The position numbers were made by a program, and so were the translations under genes. A stretch of DNA of 64,000 nt from the NCBI RefSeq assembly GCF_001663155.1, contig NZ_CP015963.1, forward strand, positions 2,070,001-2,134,000, read 5' to 3'. The notes beneath the pieces were generated by a model that saw nothing but the letters and a program-made list of their open reading frames with translations, was not told the origin of the DNA and ran no database searches. The stretch comes from Altererythrobacter ishigakiensis. Lineage in GTDB: Bacteria > Pseudomonadota > Alphaproteobacteria > Sphingomonadales > Sphingomonadaceae. This document shows positions 44,647-53,475 of the stretch, in pieces. The stretch's first letter is position 1; each line of letters opens with the position of its first letter.

Positions 44647-45975
44647 CTAGCGGAAAGCTGAAATACGCCCGCTATCATCCAAAATGTACAGCGTGCCGTC
44701 CGCAACAATCGGAGGCACGGTGACAGGTTGCTTCAGATCGAGATATTGCTGAGCTGAGCCTTCACCGGTGCTTACTTTGTAAAGCTGCCCTTCCGAGCTT
44801 GCGACCCATAGGTTGCCACCTGCCAGAACTGGGCCTGTCCAGAAGATGGGGCCTGTGCGGTTCTTCTCTTTGCGGAACTGCTGAAGCTGTGTCATCCAGC
44901 GAACACGTCCTGTCGAACGAGCAATGGCGAGCAGCCGGGCATCATCGGTAAGCGTAAAGATCCATTCACCAGCAATCGCCGGTGTCGATATTCCAGCCAG
45001 GCTGAGTTCCCAGATGCGCTGACCAGTGAGCAATTCGTAAGCCGCCATGCGGCCACCCTGCCCCAACGCATAAACCCGGCCGTCAGAGATAATCGGATCA
45101 GCATCAATATCGCTGATCGCGCCAACCTCGGTCGATATTGACGTGCGCGCCAGCGCGTCTGCCCAAAGAACGCGTCCGTTTTCATAGCGATACGCGCTCA
45201 GTTCACCTGAAGAATAGCCTGCAATAACAGATCCCTGACCTGCGGCCGGTGCCGCGACGCCGAAGACGCCAGCTTGCGTGGCTGAGCCCGATTCTTGCCA
45301 AATCAGTTCGCCATTCTCTGCATTGAGCGCGAATATCTGGTTATCCTGCGTCATCACAAAAACTTGGCCGAAAGCAATCGTAGGAGAACCGCGCAGCGGC
45401 CCGGCGGGCTGAACCTTCCACACTTCTGCGCCCGTTTCTGCATCCAGAGCCAGCACCTCGCCCACGCCGTTGGTCGCAAATACACGATTGCCACTAATAC
45501 TGGCACCGCCGCCGAATGCTGAGCCCGAAAGATTACCGGGGATGTCCATGCGATGGCGCCAAAGCGAAGCGCCTGTTGCTGCATCCAGCGCATGCACAAC
45601 GCCTTCCGTATCGACTGCCACCAGCTTGCCGCCGCTCACAACCGGCGCGGCCGCCAGCCTTGCCCGATTACTTGATCCGGCAATTGTCGCGGTCCAGACG
45701 CGCGTGGGATTCTCGGCGAGGCTCAGATGTCCGTATGCCTTGCTCGCAGTGCCGCTAACCTGCGACCAATCGGCATTGGTTTGAGCGGCAGGCAAGACAA
45801 CATCCACGCCCGCCAGGCTGGGATCGACCTTTGCGCCGCTCTCGATACGCGTCAGCACCGGAATACGCTCGCCAACCGTCGGCGTTGTCCGTTTGTCACC
45901 GCCCCCGGCGCAACCTGTCAGCACTGTGCCGGCCAGTGCTACTGCGAAGACTGAACGTGAAAATTTGCGTGTCAT
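44647..45975 (-). CDS. bamB: Outer-membrane assembly lipoprotein BamB
   Basis: Eight-bladed PQQ-type beta-propeller lipoprotein (442 aa) of the BAM complex. Lipobox LTGC with C22 follows a short signal. Repeated blades show the GxxxALDAxTGxxxW pattern (HALDAATGASLWRHR; LALDAETGAEVWKVQ; FALNAENGELIWQ). It is encoded 36 bases downstream of a YfgM-like gene, matching the conserved yfgM-bamB pairing; der, usually next, is not here. Confidence 0.94.
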   Translation of the reverse strand: MTRKFSRSVFAVALAGTVLTGCAGGGDKRTTPTVGERIPVLTRIESGAKVDPSLAGVDVVLPAAQTNADWSQVSGTASKAYGHLSLAENPTRVWTATIAGSSNRARLAAAPVVSGGKLVAVDTEGVVHALDAATGASLWRHRMDIPGNLSGSAFGGGASISGNRVFATNGVGEVLALDAETGAEVWKVQPAGPLRGSPTIAFGQVFVMTQDNQIFALNAENGELIWQESGSATQAGVFGVAAPAAGQGSVIAGYSSGELSAYRYENGRVLWADALARTSISTEVGAISDIDADPIISDGRVYALGQGGRMAAYELLTGQRIWELSLAGISTPAIAGEWIFTLTDDARLLAIARSTGRVRWMTQLQQFRKEKNRTGPIFWTGPVLAGGNLWVASSEGQLYKVSTGEGSAQQYLDLKQPVTVPPIVADGTLYILDDSGRISAFR

Positions 45976-46011
45976 AAGCTGGTTCGATCCCGGTCGAAAA
46001 TTCGGACTAAT

Positions 46012-46779
46012 CTACTGTTGTGGTGCGGTGTTTGCGCCCGCTTCTTGCTGCGCCATGAATTCGTCAGCATCCTCAATCGCGTCGACCCCCATCAGGCCGG
46101 CCATCTGACGCGCCCGCGCGCGAAGCGTTTCTGGTACATCTTCGTTGCGAGCAATCTCTCCAAACAGCGTGCCCGCTTGCTCGCTGTTACCCTGCTCTGC
46201 ATACGCCATCGCAACCAATTCTCCGGCGCTGCCAAACCATGGGTTGCCGGGTACCGCCAACGGCCCCAGCCTCTCGATTACCTCTGAAGGGTCGCGGGTG
46301 TCGAAGCTGGCCGACATTTCGCGTATCAAAGCCAGATCGCGTAAAACCGGTGGTGTCCCCTCATCAGCTGCAACTTGCGCATAAAGCTCAACCGCATCAG
46401 CCACGCGATCCTGATCCATCGCAATACCTGCCTGCATCAGCATCGCTGCGGCCTTTGCTCCACCCTCGCTATCGCCAGCCAACGCGGCAGCAGACGCGCT
46501 CGCGCTATCGAAATTACCAGCCTCCGCCTGATCAAGCGCGGCGGTCAGCGCCTCTGAGCTGGCTTCCATCGCGGCTTCACGCTGTCCGTCCCAGAACAGA
46601 TAACCGCCGAACGCGAGCAAGCCGAGCACGACCAACACGATCAGTGGTGTACCGTATTTCTGGCCGAATTCACGATACTGGTCTTCGCGAACAGCATCGT
46701 CAATTTCGCGCATCAGGACCTCGTCCTGAGCAGCCTTCTCTTCTTCAGGGCTTTTCTTTTTAGTGGGTGTCAGCGCCAC
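46012..46779 (-). CDS. YfgM-like tetratricopeptide membrane protein
   Basis: A 255-residue ancillary SecYEG/BamB partner. A cytosolic charged N-terminus (PTKKKSPEEEKAAQDEV) precedes one TM (PLIVLVVLGLLAFGGYLFW) and a periplasmic TPR-like helical domain full of Ala/Asp/Glu. The start is GTG at 46779. The C-terminal end (QQEAGANTAPQQ) is low complexity. Gene order with bamB supports the assignment. Confidence 0.87.
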   Translation of the reverse strand: MALTPTKKKSPEEEKAAQDEVLMREIDDAVREDQYREFGQKYGTPLIVLVVLGLLAFGGYLFWDGQREAAMEASSEALTAALDQAEAGNFDSASASAAALAGDSEGGAKAAAMLMQAGIAMDQDRVADAVELYAQVAADEGTPPVLRDLALIREMSASFDTRDPSEVIERLGPLAVPGNPWFGSAGELVAMAYAEQGNSEQAGTLFGEIARNEDVPETLRARARQMAGLMGVDAIEDADEFMAQQEAGANTAPQQ

Positions 46780-46907
46780 GTTCTGGCTCTTTCCTCAAAC
46801 TTAATAACGTCGTGCGGCGGGCTTTAGGGGGGTAGAACGCCAACCGCAATCCCGGTTTATGTGTGTCCCCGAAAGGTTGAACGGTACGTGAAGCGATTTG
46901 CAAGGGG

Positions 46908-47843
46908 TCAACGAGTCATTGCTGACTTATATAGTTCACTCAAACCCTCGGCCGACTCTGTTTGATTGAAATTTTTCAGCGCGGTTTCACGGCTTTCCTT
47001 CGCCACCCGCTCGCGCTTCTTCTCGTCCAGTATCAAATCTTCCAATCCGGAAAGAAGCCCGCCATCGGAAGCCTTGATCACCGGGGTTGCGGCCGCCATC
47101 GCCTTTGCCGTGCCGGACGCGAACTCATACCGCCCCGCCATTTCGACATAAAGATCACAAAGCGCGAGTGCCTTGGCCTCGTCAGCTCCTCGTCCAAGCA
47201 TATGAACCCGGTGGCTAAGTCCAAGCTCGTCTGCTCTCGCACGAATAACATCAGTGGGAGTATCGCCAGCGATCAAAACCAAATGCCAATCGCGCGGAAG
47301 ATCAGGACCCAGATTGAGAAGTTCGGCGGCGGCCTCGTCATCGCCGGGCCTCAGAAACGCACCGATCCATTTCTCAGTCGGACGCTTAATCAGGCCCGGT
47401 AACGCGTCTGGCTTAGCATTTGGCCGGAACCGTTTGAGATCGATCCCGGGCTCAATAGTCGCAACACGTGCAGGCGGAACACCCCAATGGCTTGCAGCGA
47501 AATCGCCTATCGATTGAACCGGCGTCACAAAAGTGTGGACGGAGCCAAGGGCAATGCGACGGATAATCTTGCGCTTCAAACGTGCTTCCTGCGCTTCAAA
47601 GTCCGCCGATCCGTGTTCCTGATGGATCAGAGGCGGCAGTCCGAGGTGTTGGCCGAAAACTTTGTGCGCGAGCGCAACATTGATGGCTTCCCAGCCGTGA
47701 CTGACAACCAGATCGTAACCCTTCATCGCCTGTGCAATTGAAATAAGCTTGGCTGGGCCGGGCTGACCAGAGAATCGCGGAAAGCCGGCCGGAGCCTCGG
47801 CATCGGCGATGCAATGGAGAATATGAGGCGATGGGACTGCCAT
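46908..47843 (-). CDS. Reduced GT4-type glycosyltransferase
   Basis: A 311-residue protein resembling family-4 glycosyltransferases from the middle of the N-terminal Rossmann domain onward (AMKGYDLVVSHGWEAINVAL, PPLIHQEHGSADF, VATIEPGIDLKRFRPN, HRVHMLGRGADEAKALALCDL). The usual N-terminal strand and Gly-rich loop are missing, and a stop sits three codons before ATG 47843, so no extension is possible in frame. The EX7E motif has lost its second Glu (YEFASGTAKAMAAATPV). Activity is doubtful. It follows the hydrolase gene by 11 bases. Confidence 0.72.
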   Translation of the reverse strand: MAVPSPHILHCIADAEAPAGFPRFSGQPGPAKLISIAQAMKGYDLVVSHGWEAINVALAHKVFGQHLGLPPLIHQEHGSADFEAQEARLKRKIIRRIALGSVHTFVTPVQSIGDFAASHWGVPPARVATIEPGIDLKRFRPNAKPDALPGLIKRPTEKWIGAFLRPGDDEAAAELLNLGPDLPRDWHLVLIAGDTPTDVIRARADELGLSHRVHMLGRGADEAKALALCDLYVEMAGRYEFASGTAKAMAAATPVIKASDGGLLSGLEDLILDEKKRERVAKESRETALKNFNQTESAEGLSELYKSAMTR

Positions 47844-47858
47844 TTGAGCTCAGCTCAA
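47844..47858. repeat. 15-bp perfect palindrome at a gene junction
   Basis: TTGAGCT-C-AGCTCAA overlaps the hydrolase stop codon and touches the glycosyltransferase start codon. In the mRNA it would fold into a hairpin with an impractically short loop, so it is more likely a DNA dyad or chance; it may affect translation of the downstream gene. Confidence 0.4.
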
Positions 47859-48715
47859 GCGACGTCAGCAAGCAGCGACTTGATCGCTGCAATCGATTCA
47901 GGTTCATCGAGCATCGGGGCATGGCCGATGCTCGGAACCGTTACCGTGCGCAGAGTGCCGTGTTCTGCAGTCATTCGCTCCAGCGTTTGCTCGGATAACA
48001 AGTCGGACAATTCGCCGCGTACAAGCAAGGTAGGTGTCTCGCTCAAAGCCTTGAAGGCAGGCCACAAATCGGGCTGCGGCGCGTCATTTGCCGATCTGAA
48101 TGGCTCAGCGATACCCATGTCATAATCAAGCGCAATCCGTCCATTCTGTCCCAGCACCATGGTGCGCTTTGCCATCTCGAGCCAATCGTCGATTGAATAG
48201 TCCGGGAAACTCGCGCCGTGGGTTTCCCGCAAAGAGTTCGCCGCGTGCATCCATGTGTCGAAGCTGCGCCCCTGCCCCACATAGCTGGCAATATGTGCCA
48301 GCCCTTTTGGGTCAATTTCAGGGCCAATATCATTAAGTACCGCTGCAGCGATCCGTTTGGCATCTCGCGCTGCCATCAACATAGTCATCAGCCCGCCCAT
48401 CGACGTACCGATCACGACAAAGCTTTCGATGCCCAACTCGCTTAGAAGCGTCTCTACATCCTTGATATAAGTAGGCGGCGTATAGGTTGCAGTATCCTTT
48501 GCGTATTCGCTGTTCCCACGCCCCCTCATCTCAGGCACGATTATCCGCCGGTCGCCCGCCAACTCCTCTGCAACCGGGGCAAAATCGCGCGAATTGCGGG
48601 TCAGCCCGTGCAAGCATAAGACCGGCAGCTTATCGGATGGGCCGGCATAGTCGCGATAGTAAAGTTTCAGCCCATCGGGGCTGGTCCAGTACTCTTCTGT
48701 GTAGGATCCGCTCAT
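47855..48715 (-). CDS. Alpha/beta-fold hydrolase
   Basis: A 286-residue serine hydrolase: oxyanion region CLHGLTRNSRDF, nucleophile S105 in VIGTSMGGLM, acid in VRGELSDLL, and catalytic His in SIGHAPMLDEPE. A cap-domain insertion lies between. The substrate is unknown; the motif set fits esterases and C-C hydrolases alike. ATG 48715 (MSGSYTEEY) is preferred to ATG 48742. It is divergent from selO and upstream of the glycosyltransferase gene. Confidence 0.87.
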   Translation of the reverse strand: MSGSYTEEYWTSPDGLKLYYRDYAGPSDKLPVLCLHGLTRNSRDFAPVAEELAGDRRIIVPEMRGRGNSEYAKDTATYTPPTYIKDVETLLSELGIESFVVIGTSMGGLMTMLMAARDAKRIAAAVLNDIGPEIDPKGLAHIASYVGQGRSFDTWMHAANSLRETHGASFPDYSIDDWLEMAKRTMVLGQNGRIALDYDMGIAEPFRSANDAPQPDLWPAFKALSETPTLLVRGELSDLLSEQTLERMTAEHGTLRTVTVPSIGHAPMLDEPESIAAIKSLLADVA

Positions 48716-48820
48716 AGACGAGGTGCCTTGGCGAAAATGCATCGGAAATCAAGTAACGAGATATCAGCGTGCACCAGTGTGTGCTTGCAGTCATGCCTGC
48801 AATCCCCCAACTATTGCTGC

Positions 48821-50230
48821 ATGCCAAGCGCCCCCAAAGCCTCACCCTACACCCCCGACACCGAAATCAGCCAAGTCGCCGATTGGTTGGGATTTCCAGT
48901 GAATAGCGCTGATTTTCCCGAAACACGGGTACGCTTTCGTAATGATCGATGGGCGGGTGCAGTGGGGTTGAGCGGGCTCAACGACGATGAATGGGCGCAA
49001 CATTTTGGCCGGTTCATTCCCCTCAAAGACAATCTGCCCCAACCGCTTGCACTTGCGTATCACGGACATCAGTTCCGGGTTTACAATCCGGAAATCGGCG
49101 ACGGACGAGGTTTTCTGTTTGCGCAGATGCGCGATGGAGACGGGCGTTTGCTTGATTTGGGAACGAAGGGGTCTGGCCAAACGCCGTTTAGCCGAGCGGG
49201 TGATGGACGGTTGACGTTAAAGGGCGGAGTACGCGAAATTCTCGCCACAGAGATGCTCGAAGCGTTAGGCGTAGATACATCCAAGACCTTCTCGATCATC
49301 GAAACCGGTGAAGAGCTGATGCGTAATGATGAGCCATCACCCACGCGCTCCGCCGTGATGGTAAGATTGAGCCACGGGCATATCCGCATCGGCAGCTTTC
49401 AACGTTTGCTGGCACATGAAGAGCGCGAACAGATGGAAGCGCTGGTAACTTATTGTCTCAAGCATTTCCCAGGACCACTACCGCCCGCAGATGCACCGGG
49501 GCGCGACGAACCAGCCGTGCAGCTGCTGCATAACGTAGTGGAGCGATTGGCTGACCTCGCCGCCGCGTGGATGGTCGCAGGCTTCGTTCATGGAGTGCTC
49601 AACACCGACAATATGAACATCTCGGGCGAAAGTTTCGACTATGGCCCATGGCGTTGGCTGCCTGCCTGGGACCCGGGTTTCACTGCCGCCTATTTCGACC
49701 AACAGGGTTTATATGCCTTTGGTCGACAGCCCGAAGCGCTGCATTGGAATTGCGGACAACTAGCCGTTGCTCTGAGACTATTGTGCGATGCCGAGCCGCT
49801 GATTGCAGCTCTCAATCGTTTCGGGCCACTGTATATGAAGGCAGTGGCGAGGCGCTGGTGTTGGCGGCTGGGTGTTCATCAGCGTGACGAAGAGCAAGAC
49901 GCAACACTTGTCGCTGCTTGTGAAAAGCAACTGCGCGAGAGCGGGTCACAGCCCGATGCTTTCTTCTTCGCACATCGTGGTGGCCAAAACGCGGGCGGCG
50001 AACTGGCCGAGGTATTGGCCGGATATCGCTCCAGAGACGAAAATCATGAATACTGGAGCGATGATGCGCCGCAGTCGATGTTGATTGAAGAGGTTGAAGC
50101 GATCTGGTCTGCGATCGACGAGCGAGATGACTGGCAGCCGCTCCATGACAAGGTTGCTGCCATTCGCCGGATGGGCGAAGCGCATGGTCCCGCTCCTGAA
50201 CCTATGGGCCACTTGCGCGCTGGCAACTGA
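48821..50230 (+). CDS. selO: Protein adenylyltransferase SelO (YdiU/UPF0061)
   Basis: Pseudokinase-fold enzyme (469 aa) that AMPylates Ser/Thr/Tyr of target proteins under oxidative stress. Motifs: AYHGHQFRVYNPEIGDGRG, LDLGTKGSGQTPFSRAGDGRLTL-type ATP site (GTKGSGQTPFSR), ETGEELMRNDEPSPTRSAV-like segment, and metal site NTDNMNISGESFDYGPW. The C-terminal Sec/Cys extension of mitochondrial SelO is absent. ATG 48821 was chosen over 48728, because the added residues are not family-like. Confidence 0.93.
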   Translation: MPSAPKASPYTPDTEISQVADWLGFPVNSADFPETRVRFRNDRWAGAVGLSGLNDDEWAQHFGRFIPLKDNLPQPLALAYHGHQFRVYNPEIGDGRGFLFAQMRDGDGRLLDLGTKGSGQTPFSRAGDGRLTLKGGVREILATEMLEALGVDTSKTFSIIETGEELMRNDEPSPTRSAVMVRLSHGHIRIGSFQRLLAHEEREQMEALVTYCLKHFPGPLPPADAPGRDEPAVQLLHNVVERLADLAAAWMVAGFVHGVLNTDNMNISGESFDYGPWRWLPAWDPGFTAAYFDQQGLYAFGRQPEALHWNCGQLAVALRLLCDAEPLIAALNRFGPLYMKAVARRWCWRLGVHQRDEEQDATLVAACEKQLRESGSQPDAFFFAHRGGQNAGGELAEVLAGYRSRDENHEYWSDDAPQSMLIEEVEAIWSAIDERDDWQPLHDKVAAIRRMGEAHGPAPEPMGHLRAGN

Positions 50231-50324
50231 TCCCTAAATCCGCGCAAAGAGGGATAAATCACCCCTTCCCATTTCAACCCGCCGCGACTAACCGAATTTG
50301 TGGAGGGAGGCTTCAAGCCCAAAC

Positions 50325-51740
50325 GTGAGCGACAATACCTACATCTCTTATGAGCCGGCCACCGGCAATGAGCTATGGCGTGGCGAAGCAAGCAACGTCG
50401 ACGCAGCCGTTGCGGCTGCGCGCCGTGCTTGGCCCGTATGGGCCGGGCAATCGTTGCCCAAGCGCATCGAGCTTGTGCGCCAGTTCGCCAATCAGGTTCG
50501 CAAGCGCGCCGACGAATTCGCCGAGCTTATCGCTCGTGAGACCGGAAAACCGCTTTGGGAAGCGCGCACTGAAGTCGACGCGGTGGTCAACAAGGTTGAA
50601 ATCTCAATCAACGCTTACGCTGAGCGTACTGGCAAGAAAAAGCTCGACAGCGCACTGCAAGGGACGGCAGCGGTACGTCACAAGCCGCATGGCGTCATGG
50701 TTGTGCTGGGACCCTATAACTTTCCCGCCCACTTACCCAACGGCCACATCGTTCCTGCACTGATCGCGGGCAACACGATCGTATTCAAACCAAGCGAGAA
50801 AACACCCGCAGTTGGCGTGTTTCTGATCGATTGCTTCCACAAGGCAGGTATTCCTGAGGAAGCAGTGCAAATCGTGATCGGCGGGGTTGAAGAAGGCAAG
50901 GCTCTGGTCAGCCATTCCGGCGTAGACGGGGTACTGTTCACTGGCTCTGTTCAGGCAGGCATCGCAATCAATCGTGCCTTGGCGACTAATCCAGGAAAGA
51001 TTGTCGCTCTGGAAATGGGCGGCAATAATCCGATTGTCGTGTTGGATACCCCGCTGCTTGAGGACGCAGCTGTGCTGATCGTCCAATCTGCGTTCACCAC
51101 CGCCGGTCAACGTTGCACCGCTGGTCGTCGGTTGATTGTGCTTGAAAGCGTTTATGAGCCGCTGATGGAAGAGCTGCTCAAGCTCACCAAACGGTTGATC
51201 GTCGATGAGCCTTTCGCTGAACCTGCGCCGTTTTTCGGCCCGGTCATCGATAATGACACCGCGGATAAGCTGATGCAGAGCTTCGTTCATCTGATCGGAA
51301 TGGGCGGCAAACCAATCCAGCACTTGCGCCGGCCGGACGAAAGCAAGCCGTTTCTCAAGCCCGGGATTATCGACCTTACAGAGGTTGAGGACCGGCCTGA
51401 TGTCGAGCTGTTCGGGCCGATCCTGCAAGTTGTCAGAGTGAAAGATTTCGACGCGGCAATCGCCGAAGCTAACAACACGCGCTTTGGCCTGTCAGCATCA
51501 CTGATCGGCGGCAGGCCGCAGGATTATGACCGCTTTTGGGCTAATGTTCGCGCTGGCATCATTAACTGGAACCGCCCAACCAACGGAGCGTCATCGGCAG
51601 CACCGTTCGGTGGCATCGGCCTATCGGGCAATCACCGGCCGGCAGCTTACTATGCTGCCGACTATTGCGCTTACCCCGTCGCCAGCACTGAAATGAAGCA
51701 GCCGCGTGCAACCATCGGTGTTGGCGTTTCCAAAGACTAA
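50325..51740 (+). CDS. astD: Succinylglutamate-semialdehyde dehydrogenase
   Basis: NAD-dependent aldehyde dehydrogenase (471 aa) of the arginine succinyltransferase pathway. Motifs: GPYNFPAHLPNGHIVPAL (very typical of AstD), KPSEKTPA for NAD binding, FTGSVQAG, catalytic Glu in ALEMGGNNP and catalytic Cys in TTAGQRCTAGRR. The other ast genes are not in the window, so the annotated pathway role rests on the sequence alone. GTG 50325 was chosen, with GGAGGGAGG about 14 bases upstream; TTG 50298 is possible. Confidence 0.9.
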   Translation: MSDNTYISYEPATGNELWRGEASNVDAAVAAARRAWPVWAGQSLPKRIELVRQFANQVRKRADEFAELIARETGKPLWEARTEVDAVVNKVEISINAYAERTGKKKLDSALQGTAAVRHKPHGVMVVLGPYNFPAHLPNGHIVPALIAGNTIVFKPSEKTPAVGVFLIDCFHKAGIPEEAVQIVIGGVEEGKALVSHSGVDGVLFTGSVQAGIAINRALATNPGKIVALEMGGNNPIVVLDTPLLEDAAVLIVQSAFTTAGQRCTAGRRLIVLESVYEPLMEELLKLTKRLIVDEPFAEPAPFFGPVIDNDTADKLMQSFVHLIGMGGKPIQHLRRPDESKPFLKPGIIDLTEVEDRPDVELFGPILQVVRVKDFDAAIAEANNTRFGLSASLIGGRPQDYDRFWANVRAGIINWNRPTNGASSAAPFGGIGLSGNHRPAAYYAADYCAYPVASTEMKQPRATIGVGVSKD

Positions 51741-51760
51741 CCCTGGGCCAGGCTCGTAGA

Positions 51761-51792
51761 AAACGCCCCCCTGCGCAAGCAAGGGAGCGTTT
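51761..51792 (+). terminator. Weak terminator-like hairpin after astD
   Basis: AAACGC (51761-51766) pairs with GCGTTT (51787-51792), with partial inner C/G pairing and a loop near GCGCAAGC. Only a short T run follows, so termination is uncertain. Confidence 0.4.
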
Positions 51793-51864
51793 CCCGCGGC
51801 TTGGTGGATGCCGCGCCGGAACCGCTCGGATTAAGCGGCTCAAGTTCGTGTTCGGATCATTTCA

Positions 51865-52353
51865 TTACCGGCAACGTGAATTGCTCCGGTCGATCTCGCG
51901 GCCGAGCATAGCGCCGCCTACTGCGCCAAGCAGAGTGCCGAGCGTCTTGTCGCCGCGTCCGGCCACTTCGTTACCGATTAACCCGCCAACGCCGGCACCA
52001 ATCAACAGACCAGTCGTACCGTCTTCCTTGCGACAGTAATACCGCCCGTCGCGGGCGCGCCAGATTCGCGTGTCGCGATAGATCGGTTCACCGTAATAGC
52101 TCCTGTCATCGTAGTAGCGACGATCATCGTAATGATTCCGGTGACCATAGGCATGGCCGCGCGCATGATAGGGGTGCCGCTTCTTGCGCTTATGTTCAGC
52201 CGTCATGTCGCCGATGGCTGGCGAAGGGACAAAGTGCGATTGCGCCGCGGGTACTGGCTGCATGAGATCGGCGGCCTGCGTGGGAGTGGCCACAGCAAAT
52301 GCCAATCCTGCAGCTGCTGCGAAGGCAAATTTCTTTTCGATTGCGGCAGTCAT
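51865..52353 (-). CDS. Exported glycine-zipper protein
   Basis: A 162-residue exported protein: signal peptide (IEKKFAFAAAAGLAFAVA, cleavage near TQAA-DL), a His/Tyr/Arg-rich middle (KRKKRHPYHARGHAYGHRNHYDDRRYY-type composition), a Cys in YYCRKEDGT, and a C-terminal glycine-zipper hairpin (GLLIGAGVGGLIGNEVAGRG, GTLLGAVGGAMLGREID), as in 17 kDa/SlyB-like envelope proteins. It probably inserts into or lines the outer membrane. ATG 52353 has GGAG upstream. Confidence 0.85.
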   Translation of the reverse strand: MTAAIEKKFAFAAAAGLAFAVATPTQAADLMQPVPAAQSHFVPSPAIGDMTAEHKRKKRHPYHARGHAYGHRNHYDDRRYYDDRSYYGEPIYRDTRIWRARDGRYYCRKEDGTTGLLIGAGVGGLIGNEVAGRGDKTLGTLLGAVGGAMLGREIDRSNSRCR

Positions 52354-52554
52354 CTTGTTATCTCCACTTCTCATCGAGCGCTTCTTTGCGGGATTAGTTG
52401 AGAAGCACCGCGATTCGATGTGTTCAGGTTTAGGGCTTCAAACCTGAATGAATTGCAACGACTGTGTCAGAAAATGAAAGCTGCGGTGAATTGTGCAGAT
52501 TTGTGCGACTAATCGTGGCTTGCGGGTCCTGACGAGCGGGCCTAGTGGCCGGGG

Positions 52555-53475
52555 GTGTCCACGCAATCCAATCAAGACGATGCCTCAAGTCATGCGCCAT
52601 CTGGCATCCCCGCGGCGTTGGGCGCGTATGGAATCTGGGGCTTCCTTCCGCTCTATCTGATCCTGGTGCAAAGTGTCCCGCCAATCGAATTCGTTGGCTG
52701 GCGGATTATCTGGACTCTGCCGATCTGCTTGTTGATTGTGGTGTTCCGCAAGCAGATACCCGACCTCAAGGCCGCTTTGAGAAACAGCAAGGTACTGCTT
52801 GTTCTGATGGGCAGCGCAATACTGATCGCCATCAACTGGTTCGTTTACGTCTGGGCCATCCAGACCGGTGAAGTCTACGCGGCCAGCCTGGGCTATTACA
52901 TCAATCCGCTCGTCAACGTCTTGCTTGGCACGATGTTACTCAAAGAACGCCTGTCGCGCCGGCAGTGGTTGGCGGTTGGCCTTGCGGGCCTTGGCGTTGC
53001 AGTTCTGCTCGCCGGCGCTCTGACTACATTGTGGATCAGCCTGACGCTCGCGTTCAGCTTCGGCACGTATGGCTTGCTGCGAAAGCAGGTACCAGTTGGT
53101 TCATTACCAGGCCTCACGATTGAGAGCGCGCTTCTGATCCCGCTCTCGGTCGGGATTGCCTGGTGGTATGCTGCGGGACCCGACGGCTCTTCGTTCGGAC
53201 AGGATGCTTTCCTCAGCTTCGCAATCATACTCGGAGGATTCCTGACCGCAGTGCCGCTACTGTTGTTTGCGGTGGCGGCGCGCCGCATGGATTATTCCAC
53301 ACTGGGATTCTTCCAGTTCATTGCGCCTTCGATCGTGTTCATATTGGGGCTGACCGTTTTTGATCGGCCACTGCTCCCAGCGCAAATTGCCAGCTTCGCC
53401 TTTATCTGGACGGCAATCGGTATCTTCGTTTGGGATATGCTGCAGCGGCGACGTGCTGCACGGGTGCTTGCTTAG
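52555..53475 (+). CDS. rarD: EamA-family permease RarD
   Basis: A ten-TM drug/metabolite transporter (306 aa) of the RarD branch: ALGAYGIWGFLPLYLILVQSV and EFVGWRIIWTLP at the N-terminus, INWFVYVWAIQTGEVYAASLGYYINPLVNVLLG in the middle (key part YYINPLVNVLLG), all diagnostic. Homologues confer chloramphenicol sensitivity or resistance phenotypes, but the natural substrate is unknown. The start is GTG 52555 with a weak site. Its stop overlaps the convergent pyrC by four bases. Confidence 0.9.
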   Translation: MSTQSNQDDASSHAPSGIPAALGAYGIWGFLPLYLILVQSVPPIEFVGWRIIWTLPICLLIVVFRKQIPDLKAALRNSKVLLVLMGSAILIAINWFVYVWAIQTGEVYAASLGYYINPLVNVLLGTMLLKERLSRRQWLAVGLAGLGVAVLLAGALTTLWISLTLAFSFGTYGLLRKQVPVGSLPGLTIESALLIPLSVGIAWWYAAGPDGSSFGQDAFLSFAIILGGFLTAVPLLLFAVAARRMDYSTLGFFQFIAPSIVFILGLTVFDRPLLPAQIASFAFIWTAIGIFVWDMLQRRRAARVLA

